This document shows positions 22,811-30,527 of a stretch of 38,502 nt of DNA, one piece after another. Every line of letters begins with the position of its first letter. Position 1 is the first letter of the stretch. The stretch is taken from NCBI GenBank assembly GCA_045580105.1, contig JAZNNH010000012.1, forward strand, positions 1 to 38,502, in the 5' to 3' direction. A model generated the notes under the pieces. The model saw only the letters and a program-made list of their open reading frames with translations, ran no database searches and had not been told where the DNA came from. The position numbers and the translations under genes were made by a program. Source of the DNA: RGIG5579 sp045580105. GTDB lineage: Bacteria; Bacillota; Clostridia; Oscillospirales; SIG627.

Positions 22811-25258
22811 TCAAAGAACGCGGTATCCTTCTTTTTCAATGGTCGCATCAATCAGGTCATCGGAAACGGCCTCGGAAAAACGAATCACCGCTTCCTTTTT
22901 TTCGTGACTGGGAATCGCCTCGACGACACCCGGAATCGCTTCCAGTGCTTTTTTCACGTGCGCCTCACAGTGGGGGCACATCATTCCTTCAATTTTCACA
23001 ATCTTTTCCATCTTCTTTTCCTCCTTCTTTTTTGCTCTCTTGTTTTGGTTTTGATTCCAAGAAATCAAGTTTAATCGCAGCGCGTTACTGACCACAAGAA
23101 AACTGGAAATGCTCATCGCCGCCGCGCCGAACATCGGGGTCAAGCTCCAGCCCCAAACGGGGTAAAACACACCCGCCGCCAAGGGGATTCCGATGAGATT
23201 ATAGCAAAACGCCCAAAATAGATTTTCTTTGATGTTGCGAAGGGTCTTGCGTGACAGGTCGATCAGTTTCGGAACATCGGAGAGCGTGCTGTTCATTAGC
23301 ACCACCTCCGAGGCATCCATAGCAACGTCCACTCCTGCCCCAATGGCAACGCCGAGATCGGCGGTGCTTAGCGCCGGCGCATCGTTGATGCCGTCGCCGA
23401 CCATCATCACCTTTCCCTCGGCTTTGAGAGCTTGCACCAAATTCTCTTTTCCTTCCGGCAAAACACCGGCAAAAACCTCGTCAATGCCGGAAAGAGAAGC
23501 TACATTCTTTGCGACCTCTTCCCGATCCCCTGTGATCATCACGACCCGAAGTCCCATATTCTTCAACTGCAAAACCGCTTCGGGGGAAGAAGCTTTGATG
23601 GGGTCGGAAAGGGCAATACAGCCCAGATAATTGTTATCTTTTGCAAAAAACAACGGTGTTTTTCCTTGACGGGAAAGGGCATCCGATGCAAGGACCGCTT
23701 CCGTCGGCAGGGTGAGAACTTCCTCCAACAACTCTTTCTTTCCACCCAGAATTCGACCGGCTCCAACGACCCCTTCCACCCCGAAACCGGTTCGGGAAGA
23801 AAAATCGGAAAGCGGCACACGCATAGTGTTGTTTTCCTCGGCAAACGCCGTCACCGCCGCGGCGATAGGATGCACGCTTCCCTCTTCGACGGAAGATGCG
23901 AGCAAAATCAACTCGTCTTCCGAAACACCCTCCGCAGGAAGAACGTCTGTCACTTTCATATCACCGGTGGTAACGGTGCCCGTTTTATCCAACACTACGA
24001 TTTTGGTTTTTCCTGCTTCTTCCAAGCCGCTTGCCGTTTTAAACAAAATGCCGTGGCGCGCGGCAACGCCGTTTGCAACCATAATGGCAACCGGAGTCGC
24101 AAGCCCCAGCGCACAAGGACAGCTGACCACCAAAACCGCGATGGCACGCGAAAGAGCCGGACCGATGGTTTCACCCAGCAAAAGCCAAGTGCAAAGGGTA
24201 ATCAAGGACAGCGTCATCACCACGGGAACAAACACACGGCTGACCCGATCGGCAAGACGCGCAATCGGGGCTTTCGAAGCGGTGGCGGCGGTCACCCGAT
24301 CAATGATGCGGGAAAGCGCGGTGTCTTTCCCCACCTTTTCCACGCGAAAGGTCAGTTTTCCCGAAAGTCCGACCGTGCCGGTATATAGGGCATCGCCTTT
24401 TGTTTTGTCCACGGGAATGCTCTCTCCCGTGAGCGCCGATTCATCGACCGCGCCCTCTCCCTCAACCAAAACGCCGTCTGCGGGGATGCTCTGTCCGGGG
24501 CGGACAACAGCAAGATCTCCCACCAAAAGCTCGGACAGCAACACCGTTTTTTCCTCTCCGTCGGAAAGCACGCACGCTTCCTGCGGAGAAAGATTTTGCA
24601 GGGCGCGGATGGCATCGGTGGTTTTTCCCTTGGAATGCGCTTCCAGCATTTTTCCGACGGTGATCAGAACAAGGATCATCGCCGCCGATTCAAAATAAAG
24701 GGACCGGAGAAGCTCTGTTTGCTCCGCCGGTGCTTTTCCGATCATCCGACACAAAAGGTAGGTGCTGTAACAAAACGACACGCCGCTTCCCAGCGCCACC
24801 AGCGTATCCATATTGGCAGAGCGGTGCCAAAGGGCGCGAATGCCGTGGATAAAAAAGCGGCGGTGGATGAACAGAATCGAAAGTGAGATTAGAAACTGGT
24901 AAATTCCCTGCGCCATGGGAGAAAAAAACGCAGGCAAAGGAAGATGGAACATATGTTCCATCGAAACGTACATCAAACAAAGCAAAAGAAGCAAGGACGT
25001 CAAAAGGGGTTTGAACAGCCCTGTTTCCTTTTCTTCTTTCGGTGTTGCTGCTTTTTTCTCCATGCCAAGTGCGGCAGTGTAGCCAACTTTTTCGACGGCA
25101 TCGATCACCTCTTCCGTGCGAAATTTGCCCTCGACGCGCATCGAATTGGTCAGCAAACTGACCGCGCACTGTGTTACACCTTCTACTTTGGATACCGCGC
25201 TTTCCACGCGTGCACTGCAGGCGGCACAATTCATTCCGCCGACTGAAAATTCTTGCAT
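22811..25258 (-). CDS. copA: Copper-exporting P1B-type ATPase with C-terminal CopZ-like domain
   Basis: An 815-residue membrane ATPase that exports Cu(I). An N-terminal heavy-metal domain (GMNCAACSARV, Cys 11 and 14) is followed by eight predicted helices, TGES, the metal-site CPC (about 379-381), DKTGT with the phosphorylated Asp (about 423) and GDGINDAPAL. YN in helix 7 and MSxSS in helix 8 point to the Cu(I) subgroup. After the last helix a lysine/glutamate linker leads to a second heavy-metal domain (residues 750-815, GMMCPHC with Cys 761 and 764) that looks like a whole CopZ chaperone. No copper regulator is adjacent; the gene follows a GNAT gene by 20 bases. Confidence 0.95.
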   Translation of the reverse strand: MQEFSVGGMNCAACSARVESAVSKVEGVTQCAVSLLTNSMRVEGKFRTEEVIDAVEKVGYTAALGMEKKAATPKEEKETGLFKPLLTSLLLLLCLMYVSMEHMFHLPLPAFFSPMAQGIYQFLISLSILFIHRRFFIHGIRALWHRSANMDTLVALGSGVSFCYSTYLLCRMIGKAPAEQTELLRSLYFESAAMILVLITVGKMLEAHSKGKTTDAIRALQNLSPQEACVLSDGEEKTVLLSELLVGDLAVVRPGQSIPADGVLVEGEGAVDESALTGESIPVDKTKGDALYTGTVGLSGKLTFRVEKVGKDTALSRIIDRVTAATASKAPIARLADRVSRVFVPVVMTLSLITLCTWLLLGETIGPALSRAIAVLVVSCPCALGLATPVAIMVANGVAARHGILFKTASGLEEAGKTKIVVLDKTGTVTTGDMKVTDVLPAEGVSEDELILLASSVEEGSVHPIAAAVTAFAEENNTMRVPLSDFSSRTGFGVEGVVGAGRILGGKKELLEEVLTLPTEAVLASDALSRQGKTPLFFAKDNNYLGCIALSDPIKASSPEAVLQLKNMGLRVVMITGDREEVAKNVASLSGIDEVFAGVLPEGKENLVQALKAEGKVMMVGDGINDAPALSTADLGVAIGAGVDVAMDASEVVLMNSTLSDVPKLIDLSRKTLRNIKENLFWAFCYNLIGIPLAAGVFYPVWGWSLTPMFGAAAMSISSFLVVSNALRLNLISWNQNQNKRAKKKEEKKMEKIVKIEGMMCPHCEAHVKKALEAIPGVVEAIPSHEKKEAVIRFSEAVSDDLIDATIEKEGYRVL
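23009..23026 (-). promoter_or_regulatory. Internal ribosome site and ATG inside copA (free CopZ?)
   Basis: Within the linker of CopA the minus strand has AAGGAGG (23020-23026), then eight bases and an in-frame ATG (23009-23011). Initiation here would make a 66-residue protein beginning MEKIVKIEG with GMMCPHC, the size and pattern of a free CopZ copper chaperone. This is seen in the sequence; use of the start is inference. Confidence 0.6.
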
Positions 25259-25278
25259 CGTTTCTCCTTATTCCAACA

Positions 25279-25755
25279 TCAGATGGATTCGAAAATGGTT
25301 TCGAGCATTACTTTTTCCGGCTTCATTCCAAGCTTTTCATAAAACGAAACCGCGCTCTCGTTGCAAGACCAAACCTGAAGGGTCAAGTGATAACACCCCT
25401 GCCCCTTCGCATATTCTTTGACGTAAGAAAACAGCGCTTTACCGACACCCTTGCCGCGGCAGGATTCGTCCACGCAAAGGTCGTCTAAATAGAGCGTTTT
25501 GACGGGGTGGAAAATGTGACTTGCTTTTTCTTCTTGAAACACGCAAAAGGCGTATCCAAGCACTTCTCCCTCACAATCCGCAACGAAAACAGGGCGAGAG
25601 GGATCGCGGAGAATATCCAAAATCTCTTCGTCGGTATATTTTTTCGCGCCGCTGCGAAAAAGATCGGGTCTTCCCTTATGATGCACCTCGAGCACCTGAT
25701 ATAACAGAGAATTGATGGCATTTAAATCGGATGGTTCTGCTTTTCTGATTTTCAT
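25279..25755 (-). CDS. GNAT family N-acetyltransferase
   Basis: A 158-residue acetyl-CoA-dependent transferase. The start MKIRKAEPSDLNAINSLLY and the acetyl-CoA site YLDDLCVDESCRGKGVGKALF (R/Q-x-x-G-x-G/A pattern) are typical, followed by LQVWSCNESAVSFYEKLGM. The substrate cannot be told. ATG 25755 follows AAAGGAG; a longer open frame upstream overlaps ylmH and is not supported. It lies 10 bases after ylmH and 20 before copA, so it is an inner gene of the mocR-ylmH-GNAT-copA unit. Confidence 0.9.
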   Translation of the reverse strand: MKIRKAEPSDLNAINSLLYQVLEVHHKGRPDLFRSGAKKYTDEEILDILRDPSRPVFVADCEGEVLGYAFCVFQEEKASHIFHPVKTLYLDDLCVDESCRGKGVGKALFSYVKEYAKGQGCYHLTLQVWSCNESAVSFYEKLGMKPEKVMLETIFESI

Positions 25756-25765
25756 GTTTTCTCCT

Positions 25766-26506
25766 TTATTGAAACACGCGCACCTTGACGCGACTTCTTC
25801 CGCTTCTGGTTTCGCCCAAGACACCGTCAAAATAAAATCTGCCGTAGCCACGAACGGAAACCCGCTCGCCCTCTTTGACAACGTAGCTCGGATCGCGGAT
25901 CTGTTTTCCCAAAACGCTGACTTTTTCTTTTTCCACAACGTCTTTTGCTTCCACGCGGGAAAGATTCCAAACGGCGGCAATGAGCGCATCAGCACGTGCG
26001 GATGCCGCCACCAAAATTTGTTCCTGCGTTTTGACCCCGACCCCCTCGGGCAAGGCGGGACAAGCGCTGCATTGGATCGCGGTGTGACGCACCCGTTTCA
26101 GTTCTTCTGAAAGATAGGGGACAATCGTTTCCAAAGCGATCAGATAACAGATCCCGTCAGACAGGAAAAGATCTCCCAAGCATTCTCGCTTGACGCCCAA
26201 ATTTAAAATGGCACCTAAAAAATCGCGATGTGTCAGCTCTTCCGCGAACCTAATATCTTTGGGTTCGATTTTTAAAATTTGCAAATTGCTTTCCCAAGCA
26301 TATCCCCATTCCTCTTCATCCCCGAAAACGGCAATACAGCGTTCCGCTTCCGGATGAACCCCCTCGAAACGAAGGGGTACGGGAAAGCGCATTTGAGTCA
26401 ATAGTGCCTGCTCGGCCTGCGTTAAAAACTGCGTTTGGGTATAGATTCCACGCAGGGCGGCACGCCCCGCAAGCTCCTGAACGCGTTTTTGCAACTCGTT
26501 TTCCAT
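25766..26506 (-). CDS. ylmH: YlmH-like RNA-binding protein (S4 domain)
   Basis: A 246-residue protein with the YlmH layout: an N-terminal part with FAEELTHRDFLGAILNLGVKRE and the GDLFLSDGICYLI stretch, then a C-terminal S4 RNA-binding domain (SSRADALIAAVWNLSR-type start, PSYVVKEGERVSVRGYGRFYF). YlmH homologues have been tied to ribosome rescue/quality control and, by location, to the cell-division cluster in Bacillus. Here it stands outside any division cluster. Its ATG directly abuts the mocR stop (TAAATG), indicating coupling. Confidence 0.88.
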   Translation of the reverse strand: MENELQKRVQELAGRAALRGIYTQTQFLTQAEQALLTQMRFPVPLRFEGVHPEAERCIAVFGDEEEWGYAWESNLQILKIEPKDIRFAEELTHRDFLGAILNLGVKRECLGDLFLSDGICYLIALETIVPYLSEELKRVRHTAIQCSACPALPEGVGVKTQEQILVAASARADALIAAVWNLSRVEAKDVVEKEKVSVLGKQIRDPSYVVKEGERVSVRGYGRFYFDGVLGETRSGRSRVKVRVFQ

Positions 26507-27607
26507 TTAGAGTTCCTTCTTTGATTCCGAAATTTGTTCTCTGCGTTTTTTTCTTCTGACCCGATTGATATGTCGTTCAAAATCGCCGCCGTTGAGAAGA
26601 GATGCCAAAACGCATTGCTCGAGTAGCGCAACGGTGCAGGAATAGAAGCCGAGTTTTTCTTCAAACACGGGAAGAAGACAAGGCGGCAGCACCATATATC
26701 CGACACGAATGGAAGGCGCAACGGTTTTGGAAAAGGTATTGACGTAGATCACGTTTTCGCGATCGGTCATGGAAAACAAGCTTTCCTCGAGCTTATGAGA
26801 TACGCTGAATTCCGATTCGAAATCATCCTCTACCAAGAAACGATTTTCACTTTGTGCCCATCTCAGATACTCTCTTTTTTTCGAGGAAGAGGCGGTAACG
26901 CCACTGGGAAAACTGCGGTAGGGGGTGATGTGGAGCACTTGTGCGCGCGAGCGCGACAGCGCCTCGCTTTCGATTCCGTCCCGTCCCAGCGGAAGGGATT
27001 CGCACGTTGCTCCCAAACTTTTATAAACCTGTTCGATTTTTTCGTAAGAAGGGTCTTCGATGGCAAACAGCCGCTCTTTTCCCAAAAGCTGCACCACAAA
27101 ACCGTAAAGATACTCCGCACCGGAACCGATGATGATCTGTTCGGGGGAAGCTTTGATGGAACGGCTGCGGGCAAGATAGGAGGAAATGGCAGAGCGCAAT
27201 TCCATACTGCCCGCATTGGGGCTTTTGATGAGGATGCTCTCGCCGTAATCGGAAAGGACCGATCGAACCGCCTTGGCGTACACACTAAACGGAAACGGTG
27301 CCTTTGCGCCGTCTAAGATCGTATGACAGATCGGATCGGGCGCGATCGGGGAAGAAAAGCTCTCCCCTTGACGGAAAATCACAAAATACCCTTTTCTTTC
27401 TCTGGCTTCCGCGTACCCCTCTTCGCAAAGGAGCGCATAGGCGTGCTCCACCGTGATCACGCTCACCCCCACCTCTTCTGCTAACAGCCGCTTGGAGGGA
27501 AGGCGCTGACCGAACAAAAAGTTTTCCGATACAATATCCTCTCGCAACTGTTCATACAGTTGCAAGTACGCCGACTTGGCGATTTCGGGGTCGATAAGAT
27601 ACTTCAT
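26507..27607 (-). CDS. MocR/GabR-type regulator, C-terminally truncated
   Basis: A 366-residue GntR-aminotransferase fusion. The N-terminal winged helix (LYEQLREDIVSENFLFGQRLPSKRLLAEEVGVSVITVEHAYALLCEEGY) is followed by an aminotransferase-like domain that keeps the PLP lysine in NTFSKTVAPSIRVGYM. The protein stops soon after HINRVRR, about 90-100 residues before the usual MocR end (about 470), so the C-terminal small subdomain is missing. The ylmH gene begins at the stop. It may be a shortened but working regulator or a decaying one. ATG 27607 has AAGGA upstream. Its promoter faces away from uxaC. Confidence 0.87.
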   Translation of the reverse strand: MKYLIDPEIAKSAYLQLYEQLREDIVSENFLFGQRLPSKRLLAEEVGVSVITVEHAYALLCEEGYAEARERKGYFVIFRQGESFSSPIAPDPICHTILDGAKAPFPFSVYAKAVRSVLSDYGESILIKSPNAGSMELRSAISSYLARSRSIKASPEQIIIGSGAEYLYGFVVQLLGKERLFAIEDPSYEKIEQVYKSLGATCESLPLGRDGIESEALSRSRAQVLHITPYRSFPSGVTASSSKKREYLRWAQSENRFLVEDDFESEFSVSHKLEESLFSMTDRENVIYVNTFSKTVAPSIRVGYMVLPPCLLPVFEEKLGFYSCTVALLEQCVLASLLNGGDFERHINRVRRKKRREQISESKKEL

Positions 27608-27657
27608 CTGGTCTTGTCCTTTTTTCAAATTCAAAACAAATGATAAGTTCAGTTTTC

Positions 27658-27686
27658 ATTATACTCTTCGGATTTTTGTTCGTCAA
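27658..27686 (-). promoter_or_regulatory. Promoter of the mocR-ylmH-GNAT-copA unit
   Basis: The minus strand carries TTGACG (27681-27686), a 17-base spacer and TATAAT (27658-27663), a strong promoter about 50 bases before mocR. It is the only clear promoter found ahead of copA. Confidence 0.83.
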
Positions 27687-27716
27687 GTTGCAATTGGCTC
27701 TCTTTTCGGAAGTTTC

Positions 27717-27745
27717 TTGTAAAAAGAAATCTTTTGTGGTATGAT
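27717..27745 (+). promoter_or_regulatory. Probable promoter of uxaC
   Basis: TTGTAA (27717-27722), a 17-base spacer and TATGAT (27740-27745), preceded by TTTGTGG, form an extended -10 promoter facing uxaC. It shares the TGTGGTA core with the promoters at 6214 and 19165. Confidence 0.65.
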
Positions 27746-27776
27746 AAAAAAGAAGTACAGAAAGAGAGGGTTCTCT

Positions 27777-29174
27777 ATGAGATTTTTAAGTGAAGATTTC
27801 CTGCTGAACACAGCTGCCGCAAGAAAACTGTACCACGATTACGCAGAACCTCTGCCGATCATTGACTATCATTGCCACATTTCCCCCAAGGAAGTGTATG
27901 AAAACCGAAATTTTGAAAACATCACGCAGGTTTGGCTGGGCGGCGACCATTATAAATGGCGCTTGATCCGCTCCAACGGAGTGCCGGAGGAGGAGATTAC
28001 GGGTTCTGCCCCCGATCGAATCAAATTCCAGCGCTTTGCCGAGGCCCTTCCCTTGGCAATCGGAAATCCGATGTATCACTGGACACACTTAGAGCTCAAG
28101 CGATTCTTTGAAATTGATACTGCTCTGAATACAGACACCGCAGAAGACATCTGGTGCCGCTGTAACGAGCTTCTGCAAACACCGGAGTTTTCCGTGCGCG
28201 GCTTAATATCCCGTTCCAAGGTCGATATGATCGGAACCACGGACGACCCCGCGGATTCTCTCATCTGGCACCAAAAAATCGCCGAAGAGGGAGCCATGAA
28301 AACGAAAGTGCTTCCCTCCTTCCGTCCCGATAAGGTCGTAAACATTCAAAAAAGCGGCTTTCGCGAAGCGGTGTTGCAGCTTGCCGAGGTTTTGGGCTCT
28401 CCGATTGCATCGGCAAAGGATTTGAAACGCGCGCTGACCGAGCGCTTGGAATTCTTCTGCCGCACGGGATGCAAGATCAGTGACCACGGACTGGATGCCA
28501 TGGTCTTTTGCCAAGCCGGAGATGAGGAAGTGGAAGAAGCATTCGGTCTTGCCATGGAAGGAAAGGTGCTGACCGAAAGACAGGCGGCAGTGTTCCGCTC
28601 GGCGATCCTTCTTCATTTGGGAAAAGAATATTCCCGTCTGGGCGTGGTGATGCAGATTCATTTCGGATGCCTTCGCAACACCAACACCAAAAAATTTCAT
28701 CTCTTGGGTGCGGATGCCGGATTTGACACCATCGCCGGCGGCGGTGACGGAAGCGGACTGGCAAAGCTTTTGGATGCGCTGGATCGGGTCGATGCCCTGC
28801 CTAAAACCATCGTCTATTCCCTTGACCCCAAGGATAACGAGCTGATCGATACCATCATCGGTGCGTTCCAAGGGCCCGAATGCCCCGGCAAAATCCAGCA
28901 CGGCTCTGCTTGGTGGTTCAACGACACCAAATCGGGAATGGAGCAGCAGCTTTTATCTTTGGCAAATCTTTCGATTTTGGGTAATTTCGTGGGAATGCTG
29001 ACCGACTCCAGAAGTTTTCTTTCCTACACCCGACACGAATATTTCCGCCGCATTCTTTGCGCGTTTCTCGGAAATTTGGTCGAAAACGGAGAATATCCCG
29101 AGGATTACAAGATGCTCGGTAAAATCGTAGAGGGTATTTCCTACTACAACGCCAAGCGATACTTCGAACTGTAA
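27777..29174 (+). CDS. uxaC: Glucuronate (uronate) isomerase
   Basis: Converts D-glucuronate to fructuronate, or galacturonate to tagaturonate, opening uronic acid use. The 465-residue amidohydrolase-like product has IIDYHCHISPKEVYEN with the metal His-x-His, KVDMIGTTDDPADSL, MQIHFGCLRNTN and LADGDGSGL-like VDALPKTIVYSLDP segments, and a late SWWFNDTKSGME, all family hallmarks. ATG 27777 follows AGAGAGGG; a 12-codon upstream extension covers the promoter and is not used. No other uronate gene (uxuA, kdgK, kdgA) is close; the neighbours are an Hrb-like protein downstream and mocR diverging upstream. Confidence 0.95.
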   Translation: MRFLSEDFLLNTAAARKLYHDYAEPLPIIDYHCHISPKEVYENRNFENITQVWLGGDHYKWRLIRSNGVPEEEITGSAPDRIKFQRFAEALPLAIGNPMYHWTHLELKRFFEIDTALNTDTAEDIWCRCNELLQTPEFSVRGLISRSKVDMIGTTDDPADSLIWHQKIAEEGAMKTKVLPSFRPDKVVNIQKSGFREAVLQLAEVLGSPIASAKDLKRALTERLEFFCRTGCKISDHGLDAMVFCQAGDEEVEEAFGLAMEGKVLTERQAAVFRSAILLHLGKEYSRLGVVMQIHFGCLRNTNTKKFHLLGADAGFDTIAGGGDGSGLAKLLDALDRVDALPKTIVYSLDPKDNELIDTIIGAFQGPECPGKIQHGSAWWFNDTKSGMEQQLLSLANLSILGNFVGMLTDSRSFLSYTRHEYFRRILCAFLGNLVENGEYPEDYKMLGKIVEGISYYNAKRYFEL

Positions 29175-29216
29175 AAAATTCCATCCCCTTAACATTCATT
29201 GGAAAGGATGATTTTC

Positions 29217-29858
29217 ATGAAAGACCTTACCCTTTTATCCAATCAAAAAACGGCGCTGACCGATGGGACTGCCCTGCACGCCATCGGCTACGGTCTTTAT
29301 ATCGTGACCACGCGGGAAAACGGAAAAGACAGCGGACTGGTCGTAAACACCGTCTGTCAAATCGCAAGCAATCCCGATTTGATTTCCGTGAGCGTCAACC
29401 GAGCCAACCACTCTGCCGAAGTCATCCGCCGCACGGAAAAAATGAACGTTTCCGTTCTCACCGAAGAAACACCGTTTGAGCTTTTTCGCCGATTTGGCTT
29501 CCAAAGCGGAAAGACGGTTGACAAGATGAAGGGGCTTCTTTACGGAAGAAGTGAAAACAATCTGCCGTATTTGACGCAGTATGCAAACGCATTTTTCTCT
29601 CTGAAGGTACAGTCCGTGATCGAAACGCCCTCTCACCTGCTCTTTCTTTGCTCGATAGAAGAAAGCCGGGTTCTTTCGAAAGAGCCGAGCGCCACGTACG
29701 CGTTTTATCACGCGCACATCAAACCGAAAAAGACGCAACAGAAAAAGAGCGGCTGGGTCTGCAAAATTTGCGGCTACGTTCACGAAGACGAATCGCTTCC
29801 CGCAGATTTCATCTGCCCGATCTGCAAACACCCCGCAAGCGATTTTGAAAAACTGTAA
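29217..29858 (+). CDS. hrb: Hrb-like protein: flavin reductase domain plus rubredoxin
   Basis: A 213-residue redox protein. The N-terminal 160 residues are an FMN-binding flavin reductase/flavoredoxin-type domain (SVSVNRANHSAEVIRRT, FSLKVQSVIETPSHLLFLC). After a lysine-rich linker comes a compact rubredoxin with CKICGY and CPICKH knuckles, which hold one iron. This domain order is that of Moorella high-molecular-weight rubredoxin, which feeds electrons to the flavo-diiron NO/O2 reductase FprA. No such partner is in view. ATG 29217 follows GGAAAGGA; an earlier ATG six codons upstream lacks a good site. Confidence 0.87.
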   Translation: MKDLTLLSNQKTALTDGTALHAIGYGLYIVTTRENGKDSGLVVNTVCQIASNPDLISVSVNRANHSAEVIRRTEKMNVSVLTEETPFELFRRFGFQSGKTVDKMKGLLYGRSENNLPYLTQYANAFFSLKVQSVIETPSHLLFLCSIEESRVLSKEPSATYAFYHAHIKPKKTQQKKSGWVCKICGYVHEDESLPADFICPICKHPASDFEKL

Positions 29859-29867
29859 GGAGAATCT

Positions 29868-30305
29868 ATGATCCGCGCTCTGACCGAAAACGACCGTGCC
29901 TGCTACCTTGCGATGGCAAAAACCTTTTACGAAAGCGACGCCGTATTGGCAAGCGTTCCCTCATCCCATATTGAAGCCACCTTTGACCGTTTGATGGCGG
30001 GCACGCCGTTTGCCGACGCCTTCATTCTGGAATGGGAAGGGACGATTGCAGGATACGCGCTCCTTGCTCACACTTGGAGCCAAGAAGCAGGCGGTCCGGT
30101 CGTTTGGCTCGAGGAGCTTTTTGTGCTCCCCGAATTTCGCTCCTTGGGCTTGGGCCGCGAGTTTTTCTCTTATTTAGAGGAGCACTTTCCCGAGGCACGA
30201 CGCTTCCGTTTGGAAGTGGAAGAGGAAAACGAGGGCGCTGTTCATCTCTATCAAAAACGCGGGTTTTCTTTTTTTCCTTACAAACAAATGAAAAAAGATT
30301 TCTGA
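29868..30305 (+). CDS. GNAT family N-acetyltransferase
   Basis: A 145-residue acetyltransferase with the acetyl-CoA loop EELFVLPEFRSLGLGREFF and the C-terminal EENEGAVHLYQKRGF. Residues 1-50 (IRALTENDRACYLAMAKTFYES) resemble other family members. The substrate is unknown. It begins 9 bases after the Hrb-like gene with a GGAG site, so the two are likely cotranscribed with uxaC. The tRNA promoter overlaps its stop codon region; no terminator was seen between them. Confidence 0.9.
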   Translation: MIRALTENDRACYLAMAKTFYESDAVLASVPSSHIEATFDRLMAGTPFADAFILEWEGTIAGYALLAHTWSQEAGGPVVWLEELFVLPEFRSLGLGREFFSYLEEHFPEARRFRLEVEEENEGAVHLYQKRGFSFFPYKQMKKDF

Positions 30306-30309
30306 CCCC

Positions 30310-30338
30310 TTGCTTTTTTTTCTGATCTGTGTTATGAT
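30310..30338 (+). promoter_or_regulatory. Promoter of tRNA-Thr
   Basis: TTGCTT (30310-30315), 17 bases and TATGAT (30333-30338) lie 20 bases upstream of the tRNA. Confidence 0.7.
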
Positions 30339-30357
30339 GTTCGGGTCAGCAATATTT

Positions 30358-30433
30358 GCTAGTGTAGCTCAGTTGGTAGAGCAGCTGATTCGTAATCAGC
30401 AGGTCGCGTGTTCAAGTCACGTCACTAGCTCCA
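30358..30433 (+). tRNA. tRNA-Thr (anticodon CGT)
   Basis: A 76-base cloverleaf. Acceptor arms GCTAGTG and CACTAGC, the D-arm with AGTTGGTAGAGC, an anticodon stem GCTGA/TCAGC around loop TTCGTAA (anticodon CGT, reads ACG) and the GTTCAAGTC T-arm are all visible. The 3' CCA is encoded. It has its own promoter and terminator. Confidence 0.95.
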
Positions 30434-30437
30434 AAAT

Positions 30438-30466
30438 TCCCTTAGCCATCTGCTAAGGGATTTTTA
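30438..30466 (+). terminator. Terminator of tRNA-Thr
   Basis: TCCCTTAGC (30438-30446) pairs with GCTAAGGGA (30452-30460), followed by TTTTTACTTTT. Confidence 0.88.
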
Positions 30467-30492
30467 CTTTTTATCCCGTTCAAATGGGATCA

Positions 30493-30524
30493 AAAAAAGA
30501 CACGATTGAAATCGTGTCTTTTTT
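30493..30524. terminator. Terminator, mainly of the downstream minus-strand gene
   Basis: AAAAAAGACACGAT (30493-30506) pairs perfectly with ATCGTGTCTTTTTT (30511-30524). It closes the membrane-protein gene on the minus strand and backs up the tRNA terminator on the plus strand. Confidence 0.92.
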
Positions 30525-30527
30525 ATT

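Noticed and set aside
22811..23011. Separate copZ gene annotated as its own CDS
   Set aside because: There is no stop codon between copA and this domain, so it is reported as a domain with a candidate internal start rather than a second gene.
26507..26560. Frameshift in a run of seven A at the end of mocR as the cause of truncation
   Set aside because: The shifted frame I could read does not look like the missing MocR end, and ylmH begins at the stop, so real truncation is more likely.
30466..30492. Inverted repeat ATCCC...GGGAT after the tRNA
   Set aside because: Five-pair stem with an eight-base loop between two much stronger terminators; no separate role supported.
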